This document shows positions 1 through 9,588 of a stretch of DNA of 64,000 nucleotides, in pieces. Origin of the DNA: Chondrus crispus (taxonomy: Eukaryota; Rhodophyta; Florideophyceae; Gigartinales; Gigartinaceae). The stretch is from contig NW_005179164.1 of NCBI RefSeq assembly GCF_000350225.1, forward strand, positions 1 to 64,000. The letters run 5' to 3'. A program made the translations under genes and the position numbers. The notes under the pieces were generated by a model, which was not told where the DNA came from, made no database searches, and worked only from the letters and a program-made list of their open reading frames with translations. Numbering within the stretch: position 1 is the stretch's first letter; every line of letters starts with the position of its first letter.

Positions 1-563
1 TCCTTAGCGTTGGCAACTTGAATGCGATGAGACCTAGACTGAATGTGGTCGTAAAAGGCCTTCGCACTATTGCCACTAACGCCGCACACTTTACAATACC
101 GCTTATACCGCGGGCACACCTTACGATTCCTCTTGCGCTCACGTTTGAACTGTTTATCCGCGAGAACAGCCGCTTTCCGAGCAGAAAGTCGATGCGTAGT
201 TCTCTTTATTGGTGCGGGAACAGAGCGCGGAATACGAGGAATCCTATATGGTGCGCAACTCGAGGACGGACCCGGAAGCGCGAGCCGAGGTGAAGGTTGA
301 TCCTCAGGCTCAAGCACCTCAACGGATACGACCTCCGATGTCCGAACCGTTCGACCGGTGACCAGCTTCCCAGGCGCAGAGCGCACCGGTACTAATTCCA
401 GATCTAACACAACCCCGTAAAAACAGGTATTCACAATAAGGAATATGAAGATAATCGTCAGTAACAGATTTTGGAATTATTGCTCTTAAGAACCACCAAA
501 ACGTGCAAAGACAATCACTTAGATGTGTAGGAAATGGAAAGAAACTCAAAACTTACTTTGCAT
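1..563 (-). CDS. Copia-1 copy C zinc-finger ORF, partial, predicted spliced
   Basis: This is the minus-strand ORF upstream of gag, truncated by the window edge before its two zinc fingers are complete. The reading frame has no ATG of its own: the position that is ATG in copy B (15180) is ACG here. A predicted GT-AG intron solves this. ATG CAA A at 563-557 is followed by a donor GTAAGT at 556-551, and an acceptor TTAG ends at 404. Joining 557 to 403 gives an in-frame start, and the intron is 153 nt long. The protein begins with an acidic and proline-rich stretch followed by a basic region. The intron is inferred and not shown. Confidence 0.4.
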
Positions 564-904
564 GAGAGAACGAAGAAAAACCAAATGCGAGATTGACGAC
601 GACGGCGGTACCGGGAGCGGAAACGAAGACGAAGACCAAAGACAGAGACAGCAGCAAGAACCACAGCAAGAACAAAAGCCAAACCAAGAACGAAGACAAC
701 GAAGACAGCGGGGGCGATGACCAAAACCAATTCACACAAGAGAGCAAGAACAACAGCAGCAGCGAAAACCAAAACCAAGAACGACGGCAAGAACGAGAGC
801 GACAACGACAGCGAGAAGACCAGCGGAAAGAACGACGAGAAACGGCAGCGAAAACGACAGCGACAACGACGGCAGAAACAACGGAACGAGAACGACAGAC
901 TCAT
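515..904 (-). other. Hydrophobic leader ORF in pyrimidine-rich tract (copy C)
   Basis: An ATG-initiated 129-codon frame runs through the low-complexity leader in element-sense orientation. Its translation is almost wholly Phe, Leu, Val, Ser, Ala and Arg. The same frame is open in copy B (15237-15626). A pyrimidine-rich strand has few chances to form stop codons, so an open frame is expected here without selection. It also crosses the predicted splice donor of the zinc-finger transcript. I treat it as leader sequence and not as a proven gene. Confidence 0.25.
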
Positions 905-926
905 GCAGTGAAACGACAGCGAGGGA

Positions 927-940
927 CTGGGCCCATAACC
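927..940 (-). other. Primer-binding site of Copia-1 copy C
   Basis: Directly next to the LTR end, the minus strand reads GGTTATGGGCCCAG. Its complement is the anticodon stem-loop of eukaryotic initiator tRNA-Met, not the 3' CCA end of a tRNA. Drosophila copia is known to prime from a tRNA-iMet half molecule with the same kind of site. An identical site flanks copy B's LTR at 15649-15662. Confidence 0.75.
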
Positions 941-2141
941 TAATGGTAGGTTCGGAGGGGCAAGGGAAAGAAGGAAGGCAGGTTGATGTGTGTGAGTGAA
1001 GGAGTTGGTGCCGAGGTTTACTTTGAAGCCGTTTTCCTGCGATACTTATACACTTCGAGTGCTACACTATCGCTCTACTCCGACTCCCAGTAAACCATAC
1101 TCTACTATGCGCGACCAAGCGCGGTCCTCTTGTGGCCCGACCATACTGTTCGATTTCCACCTTACGAATCGATTCGTAACTATTAGCTCACAACTATTTC
1201 TACACATTCCAAATGACTGTAAACCATGGCCCTATGCATGCAACTGTTTCACACCTTACTAATCTGCATCCAGTCATGCCAGACTTCATTGTTGTGCAAC
1301 GAACAACTTGGCACTTGTTTATTTCCAACAACGCAAACGTCTTTCATATCACAATCGCCATACGTATCCTTGTTTCTCACCTTACTAATTTCGCCAAGCA
1401 CTGTCAGATAATTATGGCAAGTTATAACAATGTGCATCCAGACTTTCTACACAACTCACATGAGAATACATGTAAATCACACGAGTACTGTCATGAACTT
1501 GCATCCAACGGCGCACCATGACGAGAGCACAGTGCAGCGGCGCGTGCTCACGCAAGACTCGCATACAGCGTGACGCGTACACAGAATAATCGCACAACTG
1601 TATTCCTCTCGCGAGAAGTACTTGTTGTACCTTTGATTCACATGTACTGTACTCGGACACGCGCAGGATCGCAAACAGTCTGACACTGTAAAACTGTAAA
1701 CCCTCATGTGCATACACCTGGATGCGTGTACATGTGTACGTACACGAATCCACATGGCGACGTGTACATGTGTACACGGCATACATGTGTCCCGCCCGGG
1801 GGCCCCATGCAATTACCCATTAGAACCATGACAAACCACTTGAAACCCCCAAAACAACGTAATTATGGCATATACAGGCCATTTAAAGTACATCACAAGG
1901 CCAATGACGCACACGTGGACAACGCTCGACCAATAGATTTGCAGCATTAGACCTGAGGGCCAATAGAATTGCAGTATTTCCTGTGTAGTCTATAGTGCTA
2001 CGGGCCAAGGTTCCACTTGGCAAAACTATGCAAATTTGCATGACCCTCCGAGAGGCCACTTTCGTCCCCAGAACCCCAAAATCTGGGATTTTACACGTGT
2101 CATGTCGTGATATGGGTAAGGGCGCCCGGACCGTGCAGTCA
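941..2141 (-). repeat. Copia-1 5' LTR of copy C, truncated at its U3 end
   Basis: The LTR is in minus orientation: its 3' terminus CCATTA is at 941 and it runs to 2141, where it joins copy A internal sequence. About 60 bp of the U3 start, present in complete copies such as 12923-14185, are missing. It belongs to the same sub-type as 12923-14185. Visible elements are two CCAAT boxes near 1930-1975, the palindrome ATGCAAATTTGCAT at 2028-2041, a GTGTAC-rich block at 1725-1790, and a TATA-like TATAAGTA near 1043-1050 in element sense. Confidence 0.85.
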
Positions 2142-2226
2142 AGTGATTGTCTTTGCACGTTTTGGTGGTTCTTAAGAGCAATAATTCCAAAATCTGTTAC
2201 TGACGATTATCTTCATATTCCTTATT

Positions 2227-2769
2227 GTGAATACCTGTTTTTACGGGGTTGTGTTAGATCTGGAATTAGTACCGGTGCGCTCTGCGCCTGGGAAGCTGGT
2301 CACCGGTCGAACGGTTCGGACATCGGAGGTCGTATCCGTTGAGGTGCTTGAGCCTGAGGATCAACCTTCACCTCGGCTCGCGCTTCCGGGTCCGTCCTCG
2401 AGTTGCGCACCATATAGGATTCCTCGTATTCCGCGCTCTGTTCCCGCACCAATAAAGAGAACTACGCATCGACTTTCTGCTCGGAAAGCGGCTGTTCTCG
2501 CGGATAAACAGTTCAAACGTGAGCGCAAGAGGAATCGTAAGGTGTGCCCGCGGTATAAGCGGTATTGTAAAGTGTGCGGCGTTAGTGGCAATAGTGCGAA
2601 GGCCTTTTACGACCACATTCAGTCTAGGTCTCATCGCATTCAAGTTGCCAACGCTAAGGAGACTCCGCGTTGTATCCCTTGCAATCGCGTCTTTGAGTCT
2701 CAAGGGCACCTGAAGTGCCACGAGAACGGTGCCGCACACTTAAAGGTAGTTTGTGAACAGAATAGTTAG
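2227..2769 (+). CDS. Copia-1 zinc-finger ORF, copy A (5' exon lost)
   Basis: About 180 codons are open. The N-terminal half is Pro/Ser-rich, the middle is very basic (Lys/Arg around residues 97-118), and two C2H2-type fingers follow. In the first, CKVC is followed by HIQSRSH; in the second, CIPC is followed by a pair of histidines (HLKCH, AAH). This form resembles U1/JAZ-like RNA- or DNA-binding fingers. There is no ATG in the frame, and the upstream exon predicted in copies B and C was removed by the 5' truncation at 2141. Its place before gag is unusual for copia elements, which normally start with gag. Its role is unknown; nucleic-acid binding is the likely activity. Confidence 0.65.
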   Translation: MNTCFYGVVLDLELVPVRSAPGKLVTGRTVRTSEVVSVEVLEPEDQPSPRLALPGPSSSCAPYRIPRIPRSVPAPIKRTTHRLSARKAAVLADKQFKRERKRNRKVCPRYKRYCKVCGVSGNSAKAFYDHIQSRSHRIQVANAKETPRCIPCNRVFESQGHLKCHENGAAHLKVVCEQNS

Positions 2770-2941
2770 GGATTTCATCCAAATAAATTCACATATCTGT
2801 TCGCAATTTTCTCCTAGTGCAACTTCATAGTAATCATATCGAACTTCTTAGACGGGTGGGCTTGCCATTGTGTTGACTATCGGTTAACGGCTTGGGATCC
2901 CCAAACGGATTTTCGAATACTTGAAGTTTATTTGCACTAAA

Positions 2942-5900
2942 ATGGAAGATCAAGGAGGAGGAGGATCCATCAGAATCGACAAACTGACGGACTCCAACTT
3001 CTACGTGTGGAAGCAGAAAATACAACTTCTGCTTGCTCTACGTGATGTTGACCAATACATCGTTGAGGGAAGAGTTCCAAGTGAGGAACGCGCGGAAGAG
3101 CGTAAGAAGTGGATCAGAGGTGACAGTAAAGCTAAAGCACTGATTGGTCTCTCCCTATCAGATGAGCATCTTGAGCATGTACGTGATGTTGATACTGCTC
3201 ATGAGATGTGGGAAGCTATTGTCAACGTGTTTGAGAGGCACACTTTGCTGAACAAACTAGCTGCACGTCGTGAGTTCTACACTGTGAAGATGCTTTCCGG
3301 TGAAAAGGTGCTTGCATACATCAATCGTGTCAAGCAGCTGGCAGCCATCCTCAAGTCAATGAGCGTAAACATCGATGACAAGGAGATGGCCATGGCAGTG
3401 CTCAACGGTCTGCCTGCCCGTTTCGAGGCTCTCATCGTTGCACTTGATGCTCTCGGTAATGAGGAAAAGATATTCAGTTTGGACTTTGTGAAAAGTCGTC
3501 TGCTGCAGGAAGAGCAACGAGCAAACATGAAGTCTAGCTCCTCACAGACATCGGCTCTGGTTAATCGTGCCCCGAACAATCGGGACATAAACGATTACAA
3601 ATGCACGAACTGCGGTCATACAGGCCATACGGCAACCCGCTGCTGGGGAAAGGATTTCAATGGGCGTCGCCCGGCTCCTCCTAGCACATATAAACCGCGT
3701 ATGTCTCAACGGAAACAATCTGCATTTGTCACACACAAACCTGATCCCGACATGGTTGTAAACAGCGTCGACTTCACATGTCTGATGTTGAAAGCTTCGC
3801 ACACGAACGATATGGAGATGTTGCCTTCGTGGCTCGTAGATTCAGCTTGTACAGCTCATATTACATATGACCGATCTTTGTTTGCAACGTATGAGCCACT
3901 TGAATCCGCCTCTGTTCAGATGGGAACCAAGGCTAGTGCAAAGGTTGCCGGCCGTGGTGACGTTCACTTGAAGTTAAATGTGAATGGCCGCATCGAACCG
4001 TGCAAGTTGACGGATGTATTGCACGTTCCGGACTTTGCGTTCTCTCTGCTCTCTGTCAGTCGAATGACTGAACTTGGACTAAAAGTTGGGTTCGAAAATG
4101 GAAAATGCATGATCAGACGAGGCTCAACTGTAGTGGCGACTGCGACATTGGTTGGAGAACTTTACGTTCTCGACATCGTCAGTGACATCGGATCTGCACA
4201 TGCTGCCACCCTGCAAACGTGGCATGAGCGCTTTGCACATGTGCATTCTCAAGGTATTGCTTCGATGATTCGTGACAATGTGGTAAGTGGAGTCAAACTA
4301 CTTGGTAATGAGGCTAACAAAATCAACATTACTGACAATGATTGCATCTCTGAAAAATGTTCTGCGTGCGTCTACGGCAAAGCCACTCGATCTGTGATCC
4401 CAAAAGAGCGGTCCTCGAGGCGGGCATACTTCTGTCTAGACTTAGTTCACTCTGATGTTTGTGGCCCCTTAGAGGTGCAGTCCATTGGTGGTGCCAAGTA
4501 CTTCATTACCTTCATAGATGATCACTCAAACTGGTCAGTAGTGTACCCTATGCACCATAAATCAGAAGCATTTGAACGATACAAAATGTTTGCACAACTT
4601 GCTCAGACTCACACTGGTCGCAAGATCAAAGTCCTTCGCACCGATCGAGGTGGTGAGTATCTGTCCACGGAGTTTAAGTCTTTTCTGATTGCAAATGGTA
4701 CTCAGCATCAAATGACGACCGCCTACACACCGGAGCAAAATGGCGTCGCCGAACGACTGAACAGAACTTTGGTAAACTTGGTGCGCTCCATGCTAGCGCA
4801 CAAGAAAGTTACAAAGGGGTTCTGGGCAGAAGCACTTGCCAATGCAGTGTACGTTCGAAATCGAGTCACGTCACGTGCCATTCCGTCCAAGATGACCCCA
4901 TACCACTTATGGATGAAATCTGTGCCAAATGTTGGTCATTTGCGTGTTTTCGGTTCAAAGTGTTGGTATACATTACCAAAACACAACATTCAGAAACTTG
5001 ACGCCCGAGTAAAGGAGGCAATGTTTCTGGGGTATGCTGAAAATACGAAAGCTTACAAGTTGTGGGATGGTGATTTGCACAAAGTGATCGTATCCAGAGA
5101 TGTTACTTTTGACGAGTCCACGGGAGGCAAATCTGGTGAACCGATGGATACAAACGAGGAGGCTTCAACTGATGATGACACAATCAACTTGAACATCGAT
5201 GAGGAAGTTGCAGAAAATGATGCAGTGGCATCAGAAGCATCATCGCCGGATGAACAACAAGACTCTGATGAATCCTCCAACTCCTCCCCAACTGCCGGGG
5301 AGGACGAAACCACCGAAACAGTTGACCAACACGTAGTTGAGGAAGAAACGATTGATCCGCCAACTAATCTCCGTCGGTCCACTCGCATTCGCAAAACGCC
5401 TGGGGCGTGGTGGGCAGCAGCTTTGGTGACTGCTGGACTCCTTAGCCACGCCCATGTGATAACGGAAATCCCAAACTCGTACAACCAAGCTATGGATTCT
5501 CCAAAAGCTCGCTTCTGGCAGAAGGGCATCGACAAAGAACTTGCTTCACAACACAAAACAAATCATGGACACTTGTTCCAAGATCTCAAGCATCGAACAT
5601 CCTGACGTCCAGGTGGGGTTTCGGAGTGAAGCAACTTCCTGACGAGTCCGGAAAATTGGTCGAAACTGCAAAGGGACGTCTTGTGGCACGAGGCTTTCAA
5701 CAAGTAGAAGGCATCGATTACACTGAAACTTTCGCCCCTGTCATCAAGCAAGTTCACAACTATCCGTCTGCTGCTGGCACTGGTTGCGCACTTTGACCTT
5801 GAGCTGCATCAGATGGACGTGGTGACTGCCTTCCTCAACGGTGAACTTCACGAAGAAATCTACATGGAGCAACCTGAAGGATGCATCGACAAAGTCAAAC

Positions 5901-7067
5901 CTGATTCGGTGTGTAAACGTCTGAAAGCAATCTATGGTCTTAAGCAAGCCCATCGCCAATGGCATAGTAAGATCGATGAGTTTCTGATCACTGAACTTGG
6001 TTTCAACACTACACGCAGCGACCCATGTCTTTACATTCGACGTCAAGGCAATGTCATCATGATTATCGCGTTGTACGTGGACGATCTGCTGCTAGCTGGA
6101 AGTGACTTGGAGGCCATATTATGGATGAAAAATGAACTCAACAAACGATTCGATATGAAAGACCTTGGCGAAGCGAAGACATGTATTGGTCTAGAAATCG
6201 ACCGTATATGTTCTAAACACGTCCTGACCGTCACGCAGTCGAAGTATGCCCAAGCAGTACTGAAACGGTTCAAAATGTCGGCATGCAATCCTTGCGTTAC
6301 TCCGATGGAACAGTCTCGACATGTCACAATGCAAGTGGCCGAAACTGGCACTGATGACAACCCATGCTTTGAACCATATCGTCAGGCCATTGGATGTCTA
6401 ATGCTCCTAATGGTCGGGACCCGCCCCGATATTGCGTTTGCCATTGGAAAGTTATCTCCACACTGTGCCGACCCTCACGAGTCGCATTGGACAGGTGTGA
6501 AACGTGTTTTGAGATACTTGCGTGGGTCCCAGCATCTTGGAATAGTGTTTGGTGAAGATGATCTAGGTACGGAACTTCATGGGTATAGATAGGGACGCAG
6601 ATTGGGGTGGATGCCTTGAATCACGGAAATCAACGAGTGGGTACGTGTTCAAGCTTTGTGATGGGCCTATCAGTTGGGCTTCCCGGAAACAAACAGTGGT
6701 TGCAAAGTCTACTTGTGAGGCAGAATACATCGCACTCAGTGAAGCATGCAAAGAGGCCGCGTGGCTTCGACGCTTCCATGCCGATGTACTTGGTGCGAAT
6801 TCGGATCCAACAATTCGCGTTGGATGTGACAACGCTGATACGATTGCGTTTGCTCAGAACGAATCTACAAATCGTCGCAACAAGCACATTGATATTACGT
6901 ATCATTTTGTTCGAGATGCGGTGCAGCGAAAACTGGTCACATTGTACCATTGTCCGACAACAGAAATGCCAGCCGATATGCTGACCAAACCACTTGGTCG
7001 CGTGCTGTTTGAAAAGTTCGTGGGCATGGTTGGGCTTTCCGAGTGCAAAGCTGCCCAAAGCATGTGA
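2942..7067 (+). pseudogene. Copia-1 gag-pol polyprotein, copy A (frameshifted)
   Basis: The start ATG is at 2942. Domains by residue from that ATG: copia-type Gag (1-200), a CCHC zinc knuckle (CTNCGHTGH, about 221), aspartic protease (WLVDSACTAH, Asp about 300), the GAG-preintegrase Cys/His region, and integrase core with Asp 505, Asp 568 and Glu 604. The RNA-dependent polymerase has YVDD at 6074-6085, and RNase H follows at 6590-7060 (DADWGG, CEAEY). Breaks: an indel near 5560 causes early termination at 5605; an extra base near 5744-5752 shifts the RT frame, and the same break is in copy B; another indel with stop lies near 6590. The order PR-IN-RT-RH defines Ty1/copia. Confidence 0.9.
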
Positions 7068-7069
7068 TC

Positions 7070-7078
7070 GAGGGGAGG
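7070..7078 (+). other. Polypurine tract of Copia-1 copy A
   Basis: GAGGGGAGG lies 2 nt after the pol stop (7065-7067) and immediately before the LTR start TATTGA at 7079. This is the expected priming site for plus-strand DNA synthesis, and it independently fixes the LTR 5' boundary. Confidence 0.8.
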
Positions 7079-9588
7079 TATTGAAAATGTGCGACCACAT
7101 GCTGTTATCTGAAAAGGTCAAAATCGAGTGACACGTGTACATGACTGCACGGTCCGGGCGCTCTTACCCATATCACGACATGACACGTGTAAAATCCCAG
7201 ATTTTGGGGTTCCGGGGACGAAAGTGGCCTCTCGGAGGGTCATGCAAATTTGCATAGTTTTGCCAATTTGCATTTGGCCCGAACCGTTATAGGGCTACAC
7301 AGGCAATACTGCAAATCTATTGGGTGTCGGTTCGAATGCTGCAATTCTATTGGTCTGTTATTGTCCATTCATATGCAGTCATGCTGGTGATATATCTTGA
7401 ATGATCGGTATACGGTTTAATACATCATTTCGGGGGTTTCAAGTTGTTCACCATGGTTGTAATGGGTAATTACGGGTGGCCTTGGCGCTGGACACTTGTG
7501 TGCGGTGTACACATGTACACATCGCCAGGTTGCTGCGTGTACGTACACTTGTACACGTTGCCTACATACGGTCCGGCGCGTGTCCGAGTACAGTACATGT
7601 GAATTAAAAGTACAACAAGTATTTCTCGCAAGAGACATGTACTTACGTGGGTATTCAGTGTATGCGTCATGCTGTATGCGACCCTTGCATCAAAATGCGC
7701 CGTTGTACTACACTCTCGTCAGCATGCGACGTTGTACTGTGCTCTCGTTATGGTGTGCCGTTGGATGCAAGTTGATGACAGTACTCGTGTGATTCACATC
7801 GGATATCACGTGAGATGTGTAGAAAGTGTGGATGCACATTGTTGCTACCCGTCGTAGTTGTCTGGCCGTGTGTACCGAAATTAATAAGGTACGAAACAAG
7901 AGCATGTATAGGGACTGAGATATGACAGGACTTTGCGTTGTTGGAAATAGAGAGATGCCAAGTTGTTCGTTGCGCAAGAATATATTCTGTCATGTCTGGA
8001 TGCAGATTAGTAAGGTGTGAAACGATTGCATGCATAGGGCCTAATGGTAGGTTCGGAGGGGCAAGGGAAAGAAGGAGGGCAGATTGATGTGTGTGAGTGA
8101 AGGAGTTGGTGCCGAGGTTTACTGGGAGCCGTCTTTCGGCGATACTTATACACTTTGAGTGTTACACTATCCCATTACTTTGACACCTGGTAAACCGTAC
8201 TCACCATATGCGCGACCAAGCGTGGTCCTCTTCTGGCCCGTCCACACTGTTCTATTTGCACCTTACGAATTGACTATTGACTATCAGTGCACAACAGTTT
8301 CTACACATTTCGAGTGACTGTAAACCATGGCCCTATGCATGCAATCGTTTCACACCTTACTAATCTGCATCCAGACATGACAGAATATATTCTTGCACAA
8401 TGAACAACTTGGCATCTCTCTATTTCCAACAACGCAAAGTCCTGTCATATCTCAGTCCCCATACATGCCCTTGTTTCGTACCTTACTAATTTCGGTACAC
8501 ACTGCCAGACAACTATCACGGATAGCAACAATGTGCATCCACACTTTCTACACATCTCACGTGATATCCGATGTGAATCACACGAGTACTGTCATCAACT
8601 TGCATCCAACGGCGCACCATAACGAGAGCACAGTACAACGTCGCATGCTGACGAGAGTGTAGTACAACGGCGCATGCTGATGCAAGGGTCGCATACAGCG
8701 TGACGCGTACACTGAATACTCACGTAAGTAAGTACATGTCTCTTGCGACAAATACTTGTTGTACTTTTAATTCACATGTACTGTGCTCGGACACGCGCCG
8801 GACCGTATGTAGGCGACGTGTACAAGTGTACGTACACGCAGCAACCTGGCGATGTGTACATGTGTACACCGCACACAAGTGTCCAGCGCCAAGGCCACCC
8901 GTAATTACCCATTACAACCATGGCAAACCACTTGAAACCCCCAAAACAACGTAATTATGGCATATACCGATCATTCAAGATATATCACCAGCATGACTGC
9001 ATATAAGTGGACAATAACAGACCAATAGAATTGCAACATTCGAACCGACACCCAATAGATTTGCAGTATTGCCTGTGTAGCCCTATAACGGTTCGGGCCA
9101 AATGCAAATTTTCGGCATTTATGCAAATTTGCATAACCCTCCAAAAGTCCACTTTCGTCCCCAGAACCCCAAAATCTGAGAATTTACACGTGTCATGTGG
9201 TGATATGGGGTGAGGGTCCGGACCGTCGAGTCATGTACACGTGTCGCTCGATTTTGCACTTTCCAGATAACAGCATGTGGTCGCACATTTTCAATAGGGC
9301 CATGGTTTACCGTCACTCGAAATGTGTAGAAACTGTTGTGCACTGATAGTCAATAGTCAATTCGTAAGGTTGAAGTAGAACAGTGTGGACGGGCCAGAAG
9401 AGGACCGCGCTTGGTCGCGCATATGGTGAGTACGGTTTACCAAGTGCCAAAGTAATGGGATAGTGTAACACTCAAAGTGTATAAGTATCGCCGAAAGACG
9501 GCTCCAAGTAAACCTCGGTACCAACTCCTTCACTCACACACATCAACCTGCCCTCCTTCTTTCCCTTGCCCCTCAGAACCTACCATTA
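7079..9588 (+). repeat. Copia-1 3' LTR of copy A, interrupted by a solo LTR
   Basis: The LTR occupies 7079-8041 and 9302-9588 in plus orientation, from TATTGA to CCATTA. A minus-oriented solo LTR (8042-9296) sits in it, flanked by the duplication GGGCC. The LTR is a mosaic. Up to about 7262 it matches the sub-type of 941-2141 and 12923-14185. From there on it matches the sub-type of 8042-9296 and 15663-16913. The octamer palindrome is at 7242-7255. Confidence 0.8.
8042..9296 (-). repeat. Copia-1 solo LTR inside copy A's 3' LTR
   Basis: A complete LTR in minus orientation (TAATGG at 8042, TCAATA at 9296) has perfect 5-bp target duplications GGGCC at 8037-8041 and 9297-9301. The base after the left duplication (t) differs from the base after the right one (a), so the LTR terminus is exact. 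No internal sequence accompanies it, so it is a solo LTR left by recombination between two LTRs of an inserted element. Confidence 0.9.

Larger units (their letters stand above)
1..940 (-). mobile_element. Copia-1 copy C, 5' internal region (partial, continues left of window)
   Basis: Read on the minus strand this is the segment between a 5' LTR and gag of a Ty1/copia element: primer-binding site, a pyrimidine-rich leader, then the start of a zinc-finger ORF that runs off the left edge. It matches 14715-15662 (copy B) almost base for base, and 1-525 is the inverted complement of 2142-2665 (copy A). The gag-pol part of copy C must lie to the left of the window. Confidence 0.85.
2142..9588 (+). 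mobile_element. Copia-1 copy A (5'-truncated Ty1/copia retrotransposon)
   Basis: Order on the plus strand: zinc-finger ORF, gag-pol, polypurine tract, 3' LTR, the last split by a later solo LTR. The 5' LTR, primer site and leader are gone, because the sequence starts at 2142 abutting copy C's truncated LTR in inverted orientation. The intact 3' LTR end at 9588 joins copy B's pol, so copy A probably inserted into copy B. The matching left flank is not visible in the window. Confidence 0.85.

Noticed and set aside
593..943. Plus-strand Asn/Glu/Arg/Thr-rich ORFs in the purine-rich leader
   Set aside because: They are antisense to the element and due to low-complexity sequence lacking stop codons.
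1249..1812. Cys/His/Arg-rich ORFs inside Copia-1 LTRs
   Set aside because: They lie in LTR regulatory sequence, overlap on both strands, and do not stay open across all LTR copies.
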